Source: Jannaschia sp. GRR-S6-38 (lineage in GTDB: Bacteria > Pseudomonadota > Alphaproteobacteria > Rhodobacterales > Rhodobacteraceae). From it: a DNA stretch of 64,000 nucleotides. Position numbers and translations under genes: made by a program. The stretch's first letter is position 1. Each line of letters starts with the position of its first letter. The stretch is from positions 992,001-1,056,000 of the forward strand of contig NZ_CP122537.1 of assembly GCF_029853695.1 (NCBI RefSeq). The letters run 5' to 3'. Positions 54,585 to 62,401 of the stretch are shown here, in pieces. The notes beneath the pieces are model-generated. The model was not told the origin of the DNA, did not search any database, and saw only the letters and a list, made by a program, of their open reading frames with translations.

Positions 54585-55396
54585 GGGGCGCGCTCTGGGT
54601 CGGCGGCGCGATCACCGCCCTCTTCGCGCTGATGGCGGCGGTCAGCCTCCTCTGGGTGCCGCATGACGTCTCCGCGCTCGACATCGCGGGCCGGCTGCAG
54701 GGCCCCTCGCCCCTCCACCCGCTGGGCACCGACCATTTCGGCCGCGACGTGCTGTCGATGCTGATGGAGGGCGCGCGCACCTCCATCGCCGTCGCGCTGG
54801 TGGCGGTGGGCATCGGCATCGCGGCGGGCGTGCCCCTGGGGCTGGCGGCGGCGGCGATGCGCGGCGGGCTGGCCGACGAGCTGATCATGCGCGGCAACGA
54901 CCTCGTCTTCGCCTTCCCCTCGCTGGTCATCGCCATCCTCATCACCGCCGTCTTCGGCCCCTCGGCCGTCAACGCGATCCTCGCCATCGGCATCTTCAAC
55001 ATCCCCGTCTTCGCCCGCGTGGCCCGCGGCGGGGCGCTGCCGATCTGGACGCTGGACTACGTCATGGCGGCGCGGGTGGCGGGCAAGGGGCGCTGGCTGA
55101 TCTCGGCGCAGCACGTGCTGCCCAACATCGCGAACCTGCTGATCGTGCAGGCGACGATCCAGTTCAGCCTCGGCATCTTGGCCGAGGCCGCGCTGGCCTA
55201 TGTCGGCCTCGGCGCGCAGCCCCCGGTGGCCAGCTGGGGCCGGATGCTCGCCGATGCCCAGACCATGATCTACACCGAGCCGCAGCTCGCCGTGCTGCCC
55301 GGCCTCGCCATCGTGGCGCTGGTGCTCGGGCTGAACCTGCTGGGCGACGGGCTGCGCGACCTGCTCGATCCCCGGTTGCGGCGGATGCGGATATGA
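54581..55396 (+). CDS. Peptide/nickel-type ABC transporter permease (DppC-like)
   Basis: A 271-residue DppC-family permease. The N terminus has one helix and the periplasmic loop with HPLGTDHFGRDVLSMLMEGARTS, the signature of the class; the coupling loop is LDYVMAARVAGKGRWLISAQHVLPN, and FSLGILAEAALAYVGLGAQPP is the conserved later helix. It lacks the longer N-terminal extension of DppC. Its stop overlaps a 14-codon ATG...TGA frame that in turn overlaps the ATPase start. Confidence 0.9.
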   Translation: MRGALWVGGAITALFALMAAVSLLWVPHDVSALDIAGRLQGPSPLHPLGTDHFGRDVLSMLMEGARTSIAVALVAVGIGIAAGVPLGLAAAAMRGGLADELIMRGNDLVFAFPSLVIAILITAVFGPSAVNAILAIGIFNIPVFARVARGGALPIWTLDYVMAARVAGKGRWLISAQHVLPNIANLLIVQATIQFSLGILAEAALAYVGLGAQPPVASWGRMLADAQTMIYTEPQLAVLPGLAIVALVLGLNLLGDGLRDLLDPRLRRMRI

Positions 55397-55433
55397 GCGC
55401 GGTGCGGACGGCGCGACGGGCGCGGGGGCCGGC

Positions 55434-56981
55434 ATGAGCGGCAGCCCCCTCATCCGGATCCGCGACCTGTCGCTCGCGATCCACGGCACGCCGATCCTGC
55501 GCGACCTGTCGCTCGACGTGGCCGAAGGCGCGGTCACCGGCCTGGTGGGCGAAAGCGGCTCGGGCAAGTCGATGACCGCGCTGGCGCTGATGGGCCTTCT
55601 GCCCCGCGGCAGCACCACCGCGGGCGAAATCGCGATGGACGGCCGCAACCTGCTGGCCGGGCGCGAGCGGGACTGGCTGAAGATCCGCGGCGACGACATC
55701 GCGATGATCTTCCAGGAGCCGATGACCGCCCTGAACCCCGTCCATACGATCGGCGCGCAAATCGCCGAGGCGCTGCGCCTGCGCGGCATGTCCCGCGGCG
55801 AGGCCGCGCGGATCGCCCGCGACCGGCTGGATCGCGTCGGGCTCGAGCGGATCCCGCTCGGGCGCTACCCGCACGAATTGTCCGGCGGCCAGCGCCAGCG
55901 CGTCTGCATCGCCATGGCCATCGCGCGCCGTCCGCGCCTGCTGATCGCCGACGAGCCGACGACCGCGCTCGACGTCACGACGCAGGCGCAGATCCTCGAC
56001 CTGCTGGGCGGTCTGGTGGCCGACGAGGGAATGGGCCTTCTGCTCATCACCCACGACTTGGGCGTCGTCGCCCGCACCGCCGATCACGTCGCGGTCATGA
56101 AGCGGGGCGAAATCGTCGAGCAGGGCGCGACCGAGCCGCTGTTCCGGGCCCACGCGCATCCCTATACGACCGAGCTTTTGCGCGCCTCGCGCCCGGCCGC
56201 GCGCACGGCCCGCGAGGTCGCCGCGGCCCCGGTGCTGGAGGCCGAGGGCGTCATCCGCGCCTATGGCGGCCACCGCGCCGTGGACGACGTGTCGCTGCGC
56301 CTCAACCGCGGCGAAAGCCTCGGCCTGGTGGGCGAGTCCGGCTGCGGGAAATCCACCCTGACCCGCGCGCTTCTCGGGCTCGAGCCGGTGCAGGGCGGCA
56401 CGATCCGCCTGCACGGCCAGCCGGGTGGCACGGCCATGAGCTTCGCCGACCGCGCGCGCATCAGCGTCGTCTTCCAGGATCCCTATGGCAGCTTCGATCC
56501 CCGCTGGCCGGTCCGCCGCCTCGTGACCGAGCCCTTCCACCTGACCGGCCGCCCCAGGGACGCCGCCACGCGCGCCGCCGAGGCGCTGGAGCAGGTCGGG
56601 CTCGGCGCCGCCGATCTGGAGAAATACCCGCATGAGTTCTCGGGCGGCCAGCGGCAGCGCATCGCCATCGCCCGCGCGCTCATCACCCGGCCGGACGTGC
56701 TGGTGCTGGACGAGGCGGTCTCGGCGCTCGATGTCCGCGTCCGCGCGCAGGTTCTGGCGCTTCTCGACGACCTGCAGGCGCGGCTGGGCCTCGCCTATCT
56801 GTTTATCAGCCACGACCTGACCGTGGTGCGCGCGATCTGCGACCGCGTGCTGGTCATGCAGGCCGGCCGCATCGTCGAGGACGGGCCCATCGACCGCGTC
56901 TTCCACGCGCCGCGCTCGGATTATACGCGCAGCCTGATCGCGGCCGCGCCGACCATCCCCGAAGGCTGGCTCGCCGCCTGA
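55434..56981 (+). CDS. Fused double ATPase of a peptide-type ABC transporter (DppD-DppF fusion)
   Basis: A 515-residue protein with two complete nucleotide-binding domains. Domain 1 (about 5-260) has Walker [12 protein letters not shown], signature [14 protein letters not shown] and Walker [14 protein letters not shown]. Domain 2 (about 265-505) has [26 protein letters not shown] and [13 protein letters not shown], where the residue after the catalytic Glu is Ala in place of Pro. The C-terminal oligopeptide-transporter extension of domain 1 is shortened, with [12 protein letters not shown]. It powers the adjacent permeases. Confidence 0.9.
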   Translation: MSGSPLIRIRDLSLAIHGTPILRDLSLDVAEGAVTGLVGESGSGKSMTALALMGLLPRGSTTAGEIAMDGRNLLAGRERDWLKIRGDDIAMIFQEPMTALNPVHTIGAQIAEALRLRGMSRGEAARIARDRLDRVGLERIPLGRYPHELSGGQRQRVCIAMAIARRPRLLIADEPTTALDVTTQAQILDLLGGLVADEGMGLLLITHDLGVVARTADHVAVMKRGEIVEQGATEPLFRAHAHPYTTELLRASRPAARTAREVAAAPVLEAEGVIRAYGGHRAVDDVSLRLNRGESLGLVGESGCGKSTLTRALLGLEPVQGGTIRLHGQPGGTAMSFADRARISVVFQDPYGSFDPRWPVRRLVTEPFHLTGRPRDAATRAAEALEQVGLGAADLEKYPHEFSGGQRQRIAIARALITRPDVLVLDEAVSALDVRVRAQVLALLDDLQARLGLAYLFISHDLTVVRAICDRVLVMQAGRIVEDGPIDRVFHAPRSDYTRSLIAAAPTIPEGWLAA

Positions 56982-57082
56982 CCGCACGGCCCCGGCCGGA
57001 CCGCCCACCCCCCGGCGAAACGGGCTGGCCCCCCGCCCCGCCGCGTGCCACCAATTCCGCGGCCGGCAGGGAGGGCAGCGCC

Positions 57083-58525
57083 ATGGATATCTGGTTCGAC
57101 ACCGAAGAGATGCTGATCGGGGGCCGCTGGATCCGCGGGGCCGAGACGCTGGCGGTCGAGAACCCCTCGACCGGCGAGACCATGGCCGCCATCGCCCGCG
57201 GCCAATCGCGCGAGATCGACGATGCCGTCGCCGCCGCCCATGACGCGCTAGCCGGCGAATGGGGCCGGATGCCCGCCGTCGAACGCGGCCGCATCCTGAC
57301 CCGCATCGGCCGGCTCGTCGCCGAACGCGTCGACGACCTCGCCCGGATCGAGGCGATGGACGTGGGCAAACCACTCGGCCAGGCGCGGGCCGACGCGCTG
57401 GCGCTGGCGCGCTACTGCGAATTCTACGGCGGCGCGGCCGACAAGGTGCACGGGCAGACCATCCCCTATCTCGACGGCTACACCGTCTACACACTGCGCC
57501 AGCCGCATGGCGTCACCGGCCACATCGTGCCCTGGAATTACCCGATGCAGATCATCGGCCGCTCGGTCGGGGCGGCGCTGGCGATGGGCAATGCCTGCGT
57601 GTTGAAACCCGCCGAGGAGGCGTGCCTCACTGCGCTGGCCTTCGCGCGGCTGGCCGAGGATGCGGGGCTGCCGCCCGGCGCGCTCAACGTCGTGCCGGGC
57701 CTGGGCGAGGAGGCGGGCGCCGCGCTGTCGGCCCATCCGGGCATCCATCATATCAGCTTCACCGGCTCGGTCGCGACGGGCGCCAAGGTCCAGCAGGCGG
57801 CGGGCGCGAACGTGATCCCGGTCACGCTGGAACTCGGTGGCAAGTCGCCCCAGCTCGTCTTCGAGGATGCCGATCTCGACGCCGCGCTGCCCTTCCTCGT
57901 GGGCGCGGGCGTCCAGAACGCCGGCCAGACCTGCTCCGCCGCCTCGCGCATCCTCGTGCATGCGTCGCGCCACGACGAGGTGGTCGCGCAGATGACCGCC
58001 CGCTACCGGGCGCTGCGCGTGGGCGACGCGCTCGACGACCTCGAGGTCGGGCCGCTGATCTCGGCCCGCCAGAAGGAGATCGTCGAAGGCTTCCTCGGGC
58101 GCGCCGACGGGCTGGAGATCGCCGCCACGGGCCAGCTTGAGGCCGCCGCCGCCGCGTCGGGCGGCCATTTCGTCGCCCCGCACCTGCTGACCGGCGCGAC
58201 CGGCGACCACCCGCTGGCACAGGCCGAGATCTTCGGCCCCGTGCAGGTCGTCATCCCCTTCGAGACCGAGGCCGAGGCGCTGCGCATTGCCAACGGCACC
58301 GATTACGGCCTCGTCGCCGGGGTCTGGACGCGCGACGGCGCCAGACAGATGCGCATGGCCCGCGATTTGCGCGCGGGTCAGGTCTTTCTCAACAATTACG
58401 GCGCGGGCGGCGGGGTCGAGCTGCCCTTCGGCGGCGTCGGCAAGTCCGGCCACGGCCGCGAAAAGGGGTTCGAGGCGCTCTACGGCTTCAGCCAACTCAA
58501 GACCGTCGCCGCGCGGCACGGCTGA
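57083..58525 (+). CDS. Aldehyde dehydrogenase (betaine-aldehyde/aminoaldehyde-type)
   Basis: A 480-residue NAD(P)-dependent aldehyde dehydrogenase. The catalytic Glu is at about residue 250 (TLELGGKSPQLVFED) and Cys at about 284 (NAGQTCSAASRILVH); PWNYPMQIIGRSVGAALAMGN and FTGSVATGAKVQQAA bind cofactor, and FGGVGKSGHGREKGFEALY is the C-terminal signature. Similarity in pattern to BADH/aminoaldehyde dehydrogenases suggests an amine-derived aldehyde, consistent with the neighbouring amide-type transporter, but this is inference. Confidence 0.9.
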   Translation: MDIWFDTEEMLIGGRWIRGAETLAVENPSTGETMAAIARGQSREIDDAVAAAHDALAGEWGRMPAVERGRILTRIGRLVAERVDDLARIEAMDVGKPLGQARADALALARYCEFYGGAADKVHGQTIPYLDGYTVYTLRQPHGVTGHIVPWNYPMQIIGRSVGAALAMGNACVLKPAEEACLTALAFARLAEDAGLPPGALNVVPGLGEEAGAALSAHPGIHHISFTGSVATGAKVQQAAGANVIPVTLELGGKSPQLVFEDADLDAALPFLVGAGVQNAGQTCSAASRILVHASRHDEVVAQMTARYRALRVGDALDDLEVGPLISARQKEIVEGFLGRADGLEIAATGQLEAAAAASGGHFVAPHLLTGATGDHPLAQAEIFGPVQVVIPFETEAEALRIANGTDYGLVAGVWTRDGARQMRMARDLRAGQVFLNNYGAGGGVELPFGGVGKSGHGREKGFEALYGFSQLKTVAARHG

Positions 58526-58565
58526 CGCGCAGGGCGGCGGTGGCCGGCTAGCGCCCCGCGCGCCC

Positions 58566-58937
58566 TCAGCCCGTCGGGTAGAAGAATTCTTCGCGCACGA
58601 TCTTGCCGTCGGCCACGTGGTAGACGCCGACCTCCTTCATGTCGTCGACATCGCCGCTCTCGCGGTTCTTCGTCTTGACCTCGAAGATGACGGCGAAGCG
58701 GTCGTCGCCATGCGGCATCGGGTCGGAGACGTCGTTCTTCAGCACCTCGAAATTGCTCTCCCACCACTGGTGCTTGCCCCGGATGCCCTCGAGGCCCCGC
58801 GTCTCGCGCCCCTGCTCGCCCATATCCACCGCCTCGACGCTGACCGCGTCGGGCGCATAGAGCTTCTCCAGGTTCGCCGTCTCGCGCCCCTCGCGGCAGC
58901 CCGCGACCAATTCGCGGGCGATCTCTCGCATGTCCAT
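58566..58937 (-). CDS. SnoaL/NTF2-like protein
   Basis: A 123-residue NTF2-fold protein beginning MDMREIARELVAGCREGRETANLEKLYAPDAVSVEA, the usual helical start of SnoaL-like proteins. Later strands include DRFAVIFEVKTKNRESGD and MKEVGVYHVADGKIVREEFFYP. No catalytic residues are certain; such proteins act as small-molecule isomerases, hydrolases or carriers. It is the only leftward gene inside an otherwise rightward cassette, ending 41 bp from the aldehyde dehydrogenase. Confidence 0.8.
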   Translation of the reverse strand: MDMREIARELVAGCREGRETANLEKLYAPDAVSVEAVDMGEQGRETRGLEGIRGKHQWWESNFEVLKNDVSDPMPHGDDRFAVIFEVKTKNRESGDVDDMKEVGVYHVADGKIVREEFFYPTG

Positions 58938-59043
58938 ATCCCATCCTCCTGCAAAACCTCACCATAACACGGATGCGCCTCCGCCGCCTCTGGCCAGACG
59001 CCCCCGCGCGTGGCATCGACGGATCCGAGGGAGGGCTCGGGCC

Positions 59044-59784
59044 ATGAGACTGGACGGGAAATGCGCGATCGTCACCGGGGGCGCGTCGGGCTTCGGCAAG
59101 GGCATCGTCGAGAAATTCGCGGCCGAGGGCGCGCGCGTCATCGTCGCCGACCGCGATGCCGAGGGGGCGGAGCGGGTCGCGAAATCGGTGCTGGGGCTGG
59201 CCGTGGCCATGGACGTGTCGAAGGGCGACGACTGGGCGGCGCTGGCCCATCAGGCCCGCGACGAATGGGGCCGCGTCGACATCCTCGTGAACAATGCGGG
59301 CATCACCCACCTGCCTCAGCCGATGGAGGCCGTGGAGGAAGCCGAGTTCGACCGCGTCCTCGCCGTCAACGCCAAGTCGGTCTATCTCTCGGCCTGCCAT
59401 ATCGTGCCGATGATGAAGGCCCGGGCCGCGGGTGCGATCCTGAACGTGGCCTCGACGGCGGGCGTGTCGCCCCGGCCCCGGCTCAACTGGTACAACGCCT
59501 CGAAGGGCTGGATGATCACCGCCACCAAGGCGATGGCGGTCGAGCTGGCGCCCGACGGCATCCGCGTCAACGCGCTGAACCCGGTCGCGGGCGACACCCC
59601 GCTCCTGGCCAGCTTCATGGGCGAGGACACGCCCGAGATGCGCGCCAAGTTCCTCGCCACCATCCCGCTGGGCCGCTTCTCGACGCCCGAGGACATGGGC
59701 AACGCGGCCTGTTTCCTCTGCTCCGACGAAGCATCGATGATCACCGGCGTCGCGATGGAAGTCGATGGCGGGCGCTGCATCTGA
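59044..59784 (+). CDS. Short-chain dehydrogenase/reductase (SDR)
   Basis: A 246-residue classical SDR. The cofactor loop TGGASGFGKG is at 11-20, an Asp in VADRDAEG favours NAD(H), NNAG and the catalytic Ser in NVASTAG are present, and the YxxxK pair is Tyr150-Lys154 (NWYNASKGW). The C-terminal EVDGGRCI ends the domain. GAGGGAGG precedes ATG 59044. It begins a tight run SDR-cupin-unknown-P1 peptidase with spacings of 11 bp, overlap and overlap, so the four are one transcript. Confidence 0.9.
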   Translation: MRLDGKCAIVTGGASGFGKGIVEKFAAEGARVIVADRDAEGAERVAKSVLGLAVAMDVSKGDDWAALAHQARDEWGRVDILVNNAGITHLPQPMEAVEEAEFDRVLAVNAKSVYLSACHIVPMMKARAAGAILNVASTAGVSPRPRLNWYNASKGWMITATKAMAVELAPDGIRVNALNPVAGDTPLLASFMGEDTPEMRAKFLATIPLGRFSTPEDMGNAACFLCSDEASMITGVAMEVDGGRCI

Positions 59785-59795
59785 GAGGGGGCAAG

Positions 59796-60143
59796 ATGAA
59801 GGTCGATCTGAACGCCGCTTTGGCGGATGTCACGGCCCATTGGCGCCCGCTGCGCGTCGCCGGCTACAATGGCAATGACGTGATGGTGGTGAAGGTGAAG
59901 GGCGCGTTTCCCTTTCACCTGCACGAGGATAGCGACGATTTCTTCCTGGTTCTGAAGGGCGAGATCCTGATGGATATCGAGGACGGCCCGACCGAGACGC
60001 TGCGCGCCGGTGATCTCTTCGTGGTGCCCGCGGGCGTCACCCACCGGCCCCGCGCGCCCGAGGAGGCCGAAATCCTGCTGATCGAGCCCGCCGGGCTGGT
60101 GGCCACGAACGAGCCCCAGCGGCGCGAGATCGGCGCGCGGTGA
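59796..60143 (+). CDS. Cupin-domain protein
   Basis: A 115-residue single-domain cupin. Motif 1 is GAFPFHLHEDSDDFFLVLKGE, with His-x-His and Glu metal ligands, and motif 2 is LRAGDLFVVPAGVTHRP, with the final His. It may be a metal-dependent isomerase or dioxygenase or a small-molecule sensor. GAGAGGGGG precedes ATG 59796, and its stop overlaps the next GTG start (GTGA). Substrate presumably the same as its operon neighbours, unproven. Confidence 0.87.
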   Translation: MKVDLNAALADVTAHWRPLRVAGYNGNDVMVVKVKGAFPFHLHEDSDDFFLVLKGEILMDIEDGPTETLRAGDLFVVPAGVTHRPRAPEEAEILLIEPAGLVATNEPQRREIGAR

Positions 60144-60463
60144 AGCTCGAGGCGCAGATCCACGTCCTGGCCGGGGCATTCGCCTCGCAGCAGCTGGCCT
60201 ATGCGCATCTGCTCGACGAGGCGCAGGCCCGTGGGCTGTCGCCCGATTTCGACCATGTCGAGGTGCTGACCGGCGACCCGGGCCGCAGGCTGGCCCACTA
60301 CTTCGCCGCGCCCCTGGCCGCCGAGCTCGCCCGCGCCGCGCGCGGCGACACGCTGGTGCTGGTCCTGCCCGGCGCGCTGATCACCGGCGCCTTCGCGGAG
60401 AGCGCGCTTCTGCGCGATCTCGGCCGGCATCCGGGCACCGTCACGCGGGCCCCGCTGGCATGA
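60140..60463 (+). CDS. Unknown protein in SDR-cupin-P1 peptidase operon (107 aa)
   Basis: A 107-residue soluble protein beginning MKLEAQIHVLAGAFASQQLAYAHLLDEAQARGLS. Further segments are VEVLTGDPGRRLAHYFAAPLAAELARAARGDTLVLVLPGALITG. No family comes to mind; the alternating strand/helix pattern suggests an alpha/beta fold. The GTG start overlaps the cupin stop, and its end overlaps the peptidase ATG, so it is translationally coupled on both sides and likely real. Confidence 0.65.
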   Translation: MKLEAQIHVLAGAFASQQLAYAHLLDEAQARGLSPDFDHVEVLTGDPGRRLAHYFAAPLAAELARAARGDTLVLVLPGALITGAFAESALLRDLGRHPGTVTRAPLA

Positions 60464-61443
60464 GGCCCGGGCCCCGCAACCTGATCACCGACGTGGCCGG
60501 CCTGCGCGTGGGCAACGCCCATGACGCGGGCCTGCGGTCGGGCGCGACGGTCTTGGTGGGGGACGCGCCCTTCACCGCCGGGGTCCATGTGATGGGCGGC
60601 GCGCCCGGCACGCGCGAGACGGATCTGCTGGCGCCCGACAAGCTGGTGCAGGAGGTCGACGCGCTCGTGCTCTCGGGCGGCTCGGCCTTCGGGCTCGACG
60701 CGGCCTCGGGCGTGGCCGAAGGGCTGCGGGCGATGGGCCGCGGCTTCGCCGTGGGCGATGTCCGCGTCCCGATCGTGCCCGGCGCGATCCTGTTCGACCT
60801 GCTCAACGGCGGCGACAAGGGCTGGGCGGCCAATCCCTACGGCCCGCTCGGCCGCGCGGCCTTGGACGCCGCGGACGCGGATTTCGAACTGGGCAGCCAG
60901 GGCGCGGGCTTCGGCGCGACCACGATGGACCTGCGCGGCGGGCTGGGCAGCGCCTCGGCCGTGCTCGAAAGCGGGGTGACCGTCGGCGCGCTGGTCGCGG
61001 TGAACGCGCTGGGCCGGGTCTGCGACGATGCGGGGCGCTTCCACGCCGCGCCGTGGGAGCTGGCGGATGAATTCGGCGCCCGGGGCGCGCCCGATTTCGC
61101 CCCGGATTGGGAGCCCTATGGCGACCGCCCGCCCGGCAGCGCCACGACCATCGCCATCATCGCCACCGACGCCGCGCTGACGCAGGCGCAGGCCACGCGG
61201 CTCGCCGTGGCCGCGCATGACGGCATGGCCCGCGCGATCCAGCCCAGCCACACGCCGCTCGACGGCGACCTGGTCTTCGCCGCCGCGACCGGCGCGCGGC
61301 CGCTCGCCGACCCGGTCTGGGACGCGCTGCGGCTGGGCCATGCCGCCGCCGCCTGCCTCGCCCGCGCCATCGCGCGCGGCGTCCATGCCGCGGCGCCCGG
61401 CGGCCCGCCGCCCGCCTGGGCCGAGCGCTTCGGCAGCGGCTGA
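60460..61443 (+). CDS. P1-family N-terminal-nucleophile peptidase (DmpA/NylC-like)
   Basis: A 327-residue P1 peptidase (Ntn-hydrolase-like). The N-terminal ITDVAGLRVGNAHD, LSGGSAFGLDAASGVAEGL and VPGAILFDLLNGGDKGW are the family's conserved blocks. Self-cleavage to alpha and beta chains is expected before a Thr in SATTIAIIATDAALT (Thr 229 or 230). The preceding residue is Ser/Ala where NylC-type enzymes, as I recall, have Asn. Family members cleave beta-peptides, 6-aminohexanoate oligomers or D-amino acid amides. It ends the SDR-cupin operon. Confidence 0.87.
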   Translation: MRPGPRNLITDVAGLRVGNAHDAGLRSGATVLVGDAPFTAGVHVMGGAPGTRETDLLAPDKLVQEVDALVLSGGSAFGLDAASGVAEGLRAMGRGFAVGDVRVPIVPGAILFDLLNGGDKGWAANPYGPLGRAALDAADADFELGSQGAGFGATTMDLRGGLGSASAVLESGVTVGALVAVNALGRVCDDAGRFHAAPWELADEFGARGAPDFAPDWEPYGDRPPGSATTIAIIATDAALTQAQATRLAVAAHDGMARAIQPSHTPLDGDLVFAAATGARPLADPVWDALRLGHAAAACLARAIARGVHAAAPGGPPPAWAERFGSG

Positions 61444-61515
61444 GCCGGGCCCGCCCCGGAACGGGCGCGCAGCCCGCGGCGTTCTCGTCTATACTCGAAG
61501 CGGAAAGGCCGCCCG

Positions 61516-61884
61516 ATGATCCGTTTCGTGACCCTCGCCCTTATGATCGCCGCCGCCCCCGCCGGGGCGCAGTCGATCCGCGCGGGCGTGCCCGGGACCG
61601 ATCTCTCGACGATCCGCCAGCTCGATATTCCCGGCGCCCCGCCGCGCCGCCCGCTGGTCGTGATCCCGAAGACCAACCGGGGCACCCCGATCCATGACGG
61701 CGAAACCGACAGCCCCTACGGCACTGGCTATGACGGGACCGGCGAGGAGGGTTCGCCCGTGGTCGAACACTACACCGGCGACACCGAACCGGTCTTTCCC
61801 GGGTTCCGCGGCGGGGCCAATACGGGCCGCTGCCCCGCGGGCCGCACAATCACGCCGGCGGGCGCTTGCCGGGTGACGAACTAG
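61516..61884 (+). CDS. Small secreted hypothetical protein (122 aa)
   Basis: A 122-residue protein with a signal peptide (MIRFVTLALMIAAAPAGAQS). The mature part is Pro/Gly/Thr rich with RGTPIHDGETDSPYGTGYDGTGE and two Cys near the end (TGRCPAGRTITPAGACRVTN), possibly disulfide linked. No family recognised; probably a periplasmic or surface protein. The TAG stop is shared with tadA on the other strand (CTAG). Confidence 0.65.
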   Translation: MIRFVTLALMIAAAPAGAQSIRAGVPGTDLSTIRQLDIPGAPPRRPLVVIPKTNRGTPIHDGETDSPYGTGYDGTGEEGSPVVEHYTGDTEPVFPGFRGGANTGRCPAGRTITPAGACRVTN

Positions 61885-62324
61885 CGCCGCCCCGAGAAGA
61901 ATTCGCGCAGAAGCGCTGCGCTGGCCGCGGCCTCCAGCCCCTCGTGGATCTCGGGCACGTGATGCGTCTGCGGATGCGCGAAGACCCGCGCGCCGTGGAT
62001 CGTGCCGCCCGATTTCGGGTCCTCCGCACCGAAATGCAGCCGCGCCAGCCGCGCATGCGCGATGGCCTGGGCGCACATCGCGCAGGGCTCCAGCGTGACC
62101 CAGATCGCGCAGCCCTCCAGCCGCTCCTGGCCCAGCGCGGCGCAGGCCGCGCGGATGGCCAGCATCTCGGCATGGGCGGTGGGGTCGCGCAGCTCGCGCG
62201 TGCGGTTGCCGGCGGCGGCGAGGATCTGCGACCCTTGGGTGATGACGGCCCCCACCGGCACCTCGCCGCGGAGCGCGGCGGCGCGGGCCTCGCCAAGGGC
62301 CTCGGGCATGAACGAGCGGAACAT
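61881..62324 (-). CDS. tadA: tRNA-specific adenosine deaminase TadA
   Basis: A 147-residue zinc deaminase of the cytidine deaminase-like fold. The motif TAHAEMLAIR holds the Zn-binding His and catalytic Glu, and LEPCAMCAQAI provides two Cys ligands. AGNRTRELRDP and PKSGGTIHGARVF are TadA-type contacts. It converts A34 of tRNA-Arg to inosine, essential in most bacteria. ATG 62324 is likely; 62309 is an in-frame alternative. It is opposite rluB with about 77 bp between. Confidence 0.92.
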   Translation of the reverse strand: MFRSFMPEALGEARAAALRGEVPVGAVITQGSQILAAAGNRTRELRDPTAHAEMLAIRAACAALGQERLEGCAIWVTLEPCAMCAQAIAHARLARLHFGAEDPKSGGTIHGARVFAHPQTHHVPEIHEGLEAAASAALLREFFSGRR

Positions 62325-62401
62325 GCCGGACCAACTGCCCGGCCCGGGCGCGCCGCGCAAGCCGCTTCCCATGGCCCGGGGATGGGCGTAAGGGCCGGGC
62401 C

